Positions 60,973-64,000 of a stretch of 64,000 bases of DNA are shown one piece after another. The notes below the pieces were generated by a model that did not search any database, was not told the origin of the DNA, and was given only the letters and a program-made list of their open reading frames with translations. The first letter of the stretch is position 1, and each line of letters starts with the position of its first letter. A program made the translations under genes and the position numbers. The DNA comes from Biostraticola tofi (GTDB lineage Bacteria; Pseudomonadota; Gammaproteobacteria; Enterobacterales; Enterobacteriaceae), in NCBI RefSeq assembly GCF_004343195.1, contig NZ_SMCR01000001.1, positions 558,001 through 622,000 on the forward strand, given 5' to 3'.

Positions 60973-62556
60973 ATGGAATGGATCGCCGATCCAACAATTT
61001 GGGCAGGTCTGGCAACACTCATCGTGCTGGAACTGGTGTTAGGCATTGATAATCTTGTCTTTATCGCCATCCTGGCCGAAAAACTCCCTCCCAAAGAACG
61101 AGACCGCGCCCGCATCGTCGGCCTGACATTAGCGCTGGTAATGCGTCTGCTGCTGCTGGCCTCGATGTCCTGGCTGGCCTCTCTCACCGCTCCGCTGTTT
61201 ACCGCCCTGGGGCATGCCTTTAGCGCCCGGGATGTGATTATGCTGGTAGGAGGGGTATTCCTGCTGTTCAAGGCCACCATGGAGCTTAACGAGCGCCTGG
61301 AGGGCAAGGATGAACAGCAGCAAAACCAGCGCAAGGGGGCGCGTTTCTGGCCGGTGGTGGCGCAGATTGTGATCCTGGATGCGGTGTTCTCGCTGGATTC
61401 GGTGGTGACCGCCGTCGGTATGGTCGATCACCTGGCGGTGATGATGGCGGCGGTGATTATCGCCATTGCGCTGATGATGCTGTCCAGCAAGCCGCTGACG
61501 CGATTTGTTAATGCCCACCCGACCATTGTCATTCTGTGCCTGAGCTTCCTGCTGATGATTGGCTTCAGTCTGGTGGCCGACAGCTTTGGCTATCATATTC
61601 CCAAAGGCTATCTGTATGCGGCCATCGGCTTCTCGGTAGCGATAGAAGCGCTTAACCAGCTGGCCCAGTTCAATCGCAAGCGGTTCCTGTCGTCATCGGT
61701 GCCGCTGCGTCAGCGCACCGCCGCCGCGGTGCTTAAGCTTCTAAGCGGCAAACACGAAGATGCCGAGCTGGATAGCCAGACGGCGTCGCTGGTTGCCGAC
61801 AGTACCGACCGCCAGGATGTGTTCAATGATCAGGAACGGCGGATGATCGAGCGGGTGCTGGGCATGGCCCAGCGTACCGTCAGCAGCGTGATGACCTCAC
61901 GCCATGATATCGAGCATATTGATCTTGGCGACCCGTTGGAGGACATCCTGCCGTTGCTGGAGAACAACAAGCACACCCGGCTGGTGGTGACCGATGATCC
62001 CACCAGCAATGAGCCGTTAGGCGTGGTGCATGTTATTGACTTGCTGGCCCAGCAGTTGCGGAACCAGCCGCTGGATATCCGCAGCCTGATTCGTCAGCCG
62101 CTGGTGTTCCCTGAGCAGCTGTCGCTGCTGTTGGCCCTGGAACAGTTCAGAGAGGCCCGCACCCATTTTGCCTTTATCGTCGATGAGTTTGGTTCCATTG
62201 AAGGGATCATGACCCTCAGTGATGTGATGGAGACCATTGCCGGCAATCTGCCGCTGGAGAATGAAGAGGTCGATGCCCGCCATGATATCCAGCAGAATGA
62301 TGACGGCACCCTGACGGTCAACGGCTATATGCCGCTGGAAGACCTGGTAAGCTATATCGATATCCCGCTGGATGACCGCCGTGAATATCATACCCTGGCC
62401 GGCCTGCTGATGGAGCACTCCCAGGCGGTTCCCGAACAGGGGTCGATACTGAAAATCAGCGATTATCTGTTTGAGATCCTGGAAGTGGAAAGCCACCGCA
62501 TCCTCAAGGTGCTGGTAAAACCCCTTGAAGAGCCGGAAGCAAGCTACGATAGCTAG
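60973..62556 (+). CDS. yegH: TerC-CBS-CorC membrane protein YegH
   Basis: A 527-residue inner-membrane protein of exactly the E. coli YegH length. The N-terminal TerC domain (residues 1-235; [20 protein letters not shown] and [18 protein letters not shown]) has acidic residues in membrane helices that suggest metal-ion handling. Then a CBS pair (about 290-420; [33 protein letters not shown]) and a C-terminal CorC/HlyC domain (about 440-520; [18 protein letters not shown]). Function in E. coli is not established. It is divergent from wza, the same arrangement as in E. coli, and it marks the end of the polysaccharide locus. Confidence 0.95.
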   Translation: MEWIADPTIWAGLATLIVLELVLGIDNLVFIAILAEKLPPKERDRARIVGLTLALVMRLLLLASMSWLASLTAPLFTALGHAFSARDVIMLVGGVFLLFKATMELNERLEGKDEQQQNQRKGARFWPVVAQIVILDAVFSLDSVVTAVGMVDHLAVMMAAVIIAIALMMLSSKPLTRFVNAHPTIVILCLSFLLMIGFSLVADSFGYHIPKGYLYAAIGFSVAIEALNQLAQFNRKRFLSSSVPLRQRTAAAVLKLLSGKHEDAELDSQTASLVADSTDRQDVFNDQERRMIERVLGMAQRTVSSVMTSRHDIEHIDLGDPLEDILPLLENNKHTRLVVTDDPTSNEPLGVVHVIDLLAQQLRNQPLDIRSLIRQPLVFPEQLSLLLALEQFREARTHFAFIVDEFGSIEGIMTLSDVMETIAGNLPLENEEVDARHDIQQNDDGTLTVNGYMPLEDLVSYIDIPLDDRREYHTLAGLLMEHSQAVPEQGSILKISDYLFEILEVESHRILKVLVKPLEEPEASYDS

Positions 62557-62673
62557 GCGATGATAGCTAAGTGACGATAGCTAGGCGGCGATAGCTAGGC
62601 GGCGGTAGCTGAACGGCGATACCCGAACGACGATCGCTGAACGCGACGATAGCTGACGGTCAGAAGCTGACGG
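62547..62673. repeat. degenerate 13-14-bp tandem repeats after yegH
   Basis: Units like CGATAGCTAGGCGG recur about nine times from the last codons of yegH (62547) to the end of asmA. The spacing is regular but bases drift (GATAGCTAAGTGA, GGTAGCTGAACGG). The last part contains two copies of AGCTGACGGTCAG (62651-62676). The array fills the whole gap between two convergent genes and provides the yegH stop codon (TAG in the unit). Confidence 0.8.
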
Positions 62674-64000
62674 TCAGAGTTTCTCGATCAGCTCGCCGAC
62701 GTTTTTGTTCTGCGACGAATCCGGGTTCTTCCGCTTCCATTCGTTCAGCCGGCGTTTAAGTTCATCCTGCAGCCGGTTGCGCAGCACCTGGTCTACCCGC
62801 AGCTGATAGCTGAGGCTGGCCCAGGGGCCATAGATCTTCAGCGGAATGTCGGTGCTGGTCAGCGCCTCAATCAGCGCCGCATCGCCCTTCCAGCCTTTGA
62901 GCACCCGGATATTCAGGCTCACCTCGCACTGGCGGCCGAGTAAGTCCAAGTCCCCGCTGCCGTTAAGCGACAGCAGATCGGAGCTGCCGGCCAGGTTGGC
63001 CAATGTCAGCTTGCCGTTCTGCAGGGTGGCGGCAGCGGTAAGCTGCTCGACCTCGGTGTAGCGCTCGGTTCGCTGGTCGGCGTCGATATTGCCGCTGTTG
63101 CGGGCCACGGCGCGTTGGATAAGCTGCTGGATATTGAGACCATCCAGCCGGGCACGGTCCAGCGCCAGGTCGGCCTTGCCCTGCCAATGCTGTCTGAAGT
63201 CTGCTGCCGTCAGCCTGTGGCCGCTCAGCGTCCCTTGGGCCGACAGCAGGCCGGTCAGGGTCTGGGGCAGCGCAAAAGCCTGCAGCAGCGGCGCCAGGGC
63301 GATGCGCTTGAGCGTGGCCTGCAGCTGGAACCAGGGCTGGCTGCCGGTGAGGTCTATGACGCCCGGCAGGCTGAATTCCCCCTCCCCCAGCTTGCCGTGT
63401 AGGGTAGTGAGCGCCAGGCGGCCGCCCTGGTTGTCTGCCTGCAGCTGGAGGCCGCTTATCGCCAGGCCGCGATAGATAACGTTATCGGCCGCCAGGGTCA
63501 GTTGACCGTTGAATTCATGTAGGGCCGGGGGCGGATTTATCCGTTCGGCAATCACCGGCCGGGCAGTGGCCGGACGCGGTGCGGACGGCGTGTCATCGTC
63601 GTCGGTGACCGCCGTGAAGCCGGTCAGCGCATCCAGATTCAAGGTTTGGGCATGCAGGTCCAACCGGTATTGCGGCCGATCATTACCGAGATCGGCGCTG
63701 GCTGAACCGGTCAGGCTGCTGTCATTGGCGCTCAGGCGCAATTGGCTGATGGCCAGTTGCTGGTCGGCGCGGGAATAGGCGACGCTCAGGCTGCCCTCGC
63801 CACTGATACCGCTTTCCGGCAGTCCAACCCCGTGCAGCTGATAACTGAATTTATCCAGTTCAGCGGAAAGCTGGCGCGGGAACTGGCTGATATCCGCTTT
63901 GCCGCTCACTGCCAATTGCACATCGCGCTGATCCCGGCTGATGCGGCTGGAGAAGTCGATATTGGCCTGGCTGTTGCCATGCTGTTCCATGCTGAGATTG
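62674..64000 (-). CDS. asmA: AsmA family outer-membrane assembly/lipid transport protein, C-terminal part (cut by window edge)
   Basis: The last 442 residues or so of AsmA; the N-terminus lies beyond the window. AsmA-like proteins form a long periplasmic beta-groove anchored in the inner membrane and take part in phospholipid delivery to, and assembly of, the outer membrane. Repetitive beta segments (LSANDSSLTGSASADLG, GQLTLAADNVIYRGLAISG, SLPGVIDLTGSQPWFQLQATL) and the C-terminal AsmA_2 region (LTLANLAGSSDLLSLNGSGDLDLLGRQ in part) are evident. The tail ELKRRLNEWKRKNPD resembles E. coli AsmA. Position after yegH, convergent, is as in E. coli, where asmA is followed by dcd on the far side. Confidence 0.9.
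   Translation of the reverse strand, partial: NLSMEQHGNSQANIDFSSRISRDQRDVQLAVSGKADISQFPRQLSAELDKFSYQLHGVGLPESGISGEGSLSVAYSRADQQLAISQLRLSANDSSLTGSASADLGNDRPQYRLDLHAQTLNLDALTGFTAVTDDDDTPSAPRPATARPVIAERINPPPALHEFNGQLTLAADNVIYRGLAISGLQLQADNQGGRLALTTLHGKLGEGEFSLPGVIDLTGSQPWFQLQATLKRIALAPLLQAFALPQTLTGLLSAQGTLSGHRLTAADFRQHWQGKADLALDRARLDGLNIQQLIQRAVARNSGNIDADQRTERYTEVEQLTAAATLQNGKLTLANLAGSSDLLSLNGSGDLDLLGRQCEVSLNIRVLKGWKGDAALIEALTSTDIPLKIYGPWASLSYQLRVDQVLRNRLQDELKRRLNEWKRKNPDSSQNKNVGELIEKL

Overview
This window is a chromosomal segment of a member of the Enterobacterales. Gene order and protein sequence follow the Escherichia coli tmaR-yeeA ... sbcB ... plaP ... yeeZ-hisLGDCBHAFI ... gnd ... galF ... 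wzc-wzb-wza-yegH-asmA region, but the proteins are clearly diverged and several loci have been replaced. A plant- or insect-associated genus (Sodalis-like, or Pectobacteriaceae/Erwiniaceae-like) is my guess from the membrane gluconate dehydrogenase, the amylovoran/colanic-type exopolysaccharide genes and a possible secreted effector. The genus is not proven by anything visible here.

Layout. 1-3.3 kb: a DUF3999/DUF2339 membrane-protein pair on the minus strand. 3.5-5.9 kb: a DksA-like protein that lacks the zinc cysteines, an octamer tandem array and a purine permease. 5.9-9.7 kb: an AT-rich accessory patch with two GNAT acetyltransferases, a PAS-LuxR regulator and an NCS1 cytosine-type permease. 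9.7-13.8 kb: a short AlkA-like glycosylase, an L-2-hydroxyacid (lactate-type) dehydrogenase, a possible small RNA/leader ORF, tmaR and yeeA. 14.5-18.2 kb: a three-gene, membrane-bound, FAD-dependent gluconate-type dehydrogenase operon (Tat-exported small subunit, GMC flavoprotein, triheme cytochrome c). 18.7-26.1 kb: a 34-residue membrane protein, cstA, sbcB, a structured 125-bp duplication, plaP and yeeZ. 26.2-33.5 kb: the complete his operon with promoter, six-His leader peptide and attenuator.

33.5-60.4 kb: where E. coli has wzzB and ugd between hisI and gnd, this genome has one long unrecognised ORF (33689-35368). It has a Cys/Ser-rich N-terminus, a disordered half with three tandem 13-residue Tyr repeats, and a helical C-terminal half; it is the best candidate here for something undescribed. 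From 60.4 kb down to 35.7 kb, on the minus strand, lies one exopolysaccharide/capsule locus: JUMPstart/ops, a possible RcsAB box, wza, a frameshifted wzb, wzc, a wzy-like polymerase, glycosyltransferases, a wzx-like flippase, a hexapeptide acyltransferase, two membrane acyltransferases, the WbaP-type initiating transferase, a beta-helix pectate-lyase-like protein, then GDP-mannose genes (manC, manB), galF, galE, one more glycosyltransferase and gnd. The middle of this locus (about 44-58.8 kb) is strikingly AT-rich compared with its flanks, as is usual for serotype-type cassettes exchanged between strains. 61-64 kb: yegH and the 3' part of asmA.

The genes work together as follows. The EPS locus makes UDP-galactose and GDP-mannose precursors. 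WbaP starts the repeat unit on undecaprenyl phosphate, four glycosyltransferases extend it, acyltransferases decorate it, the flippase and polymerase move and polymerise it, and Wza/Wzc export it. Transcription is probably extended by RfaH through ops. The window also contains at least five separate intergenic tandem or direct-repeat arrays.
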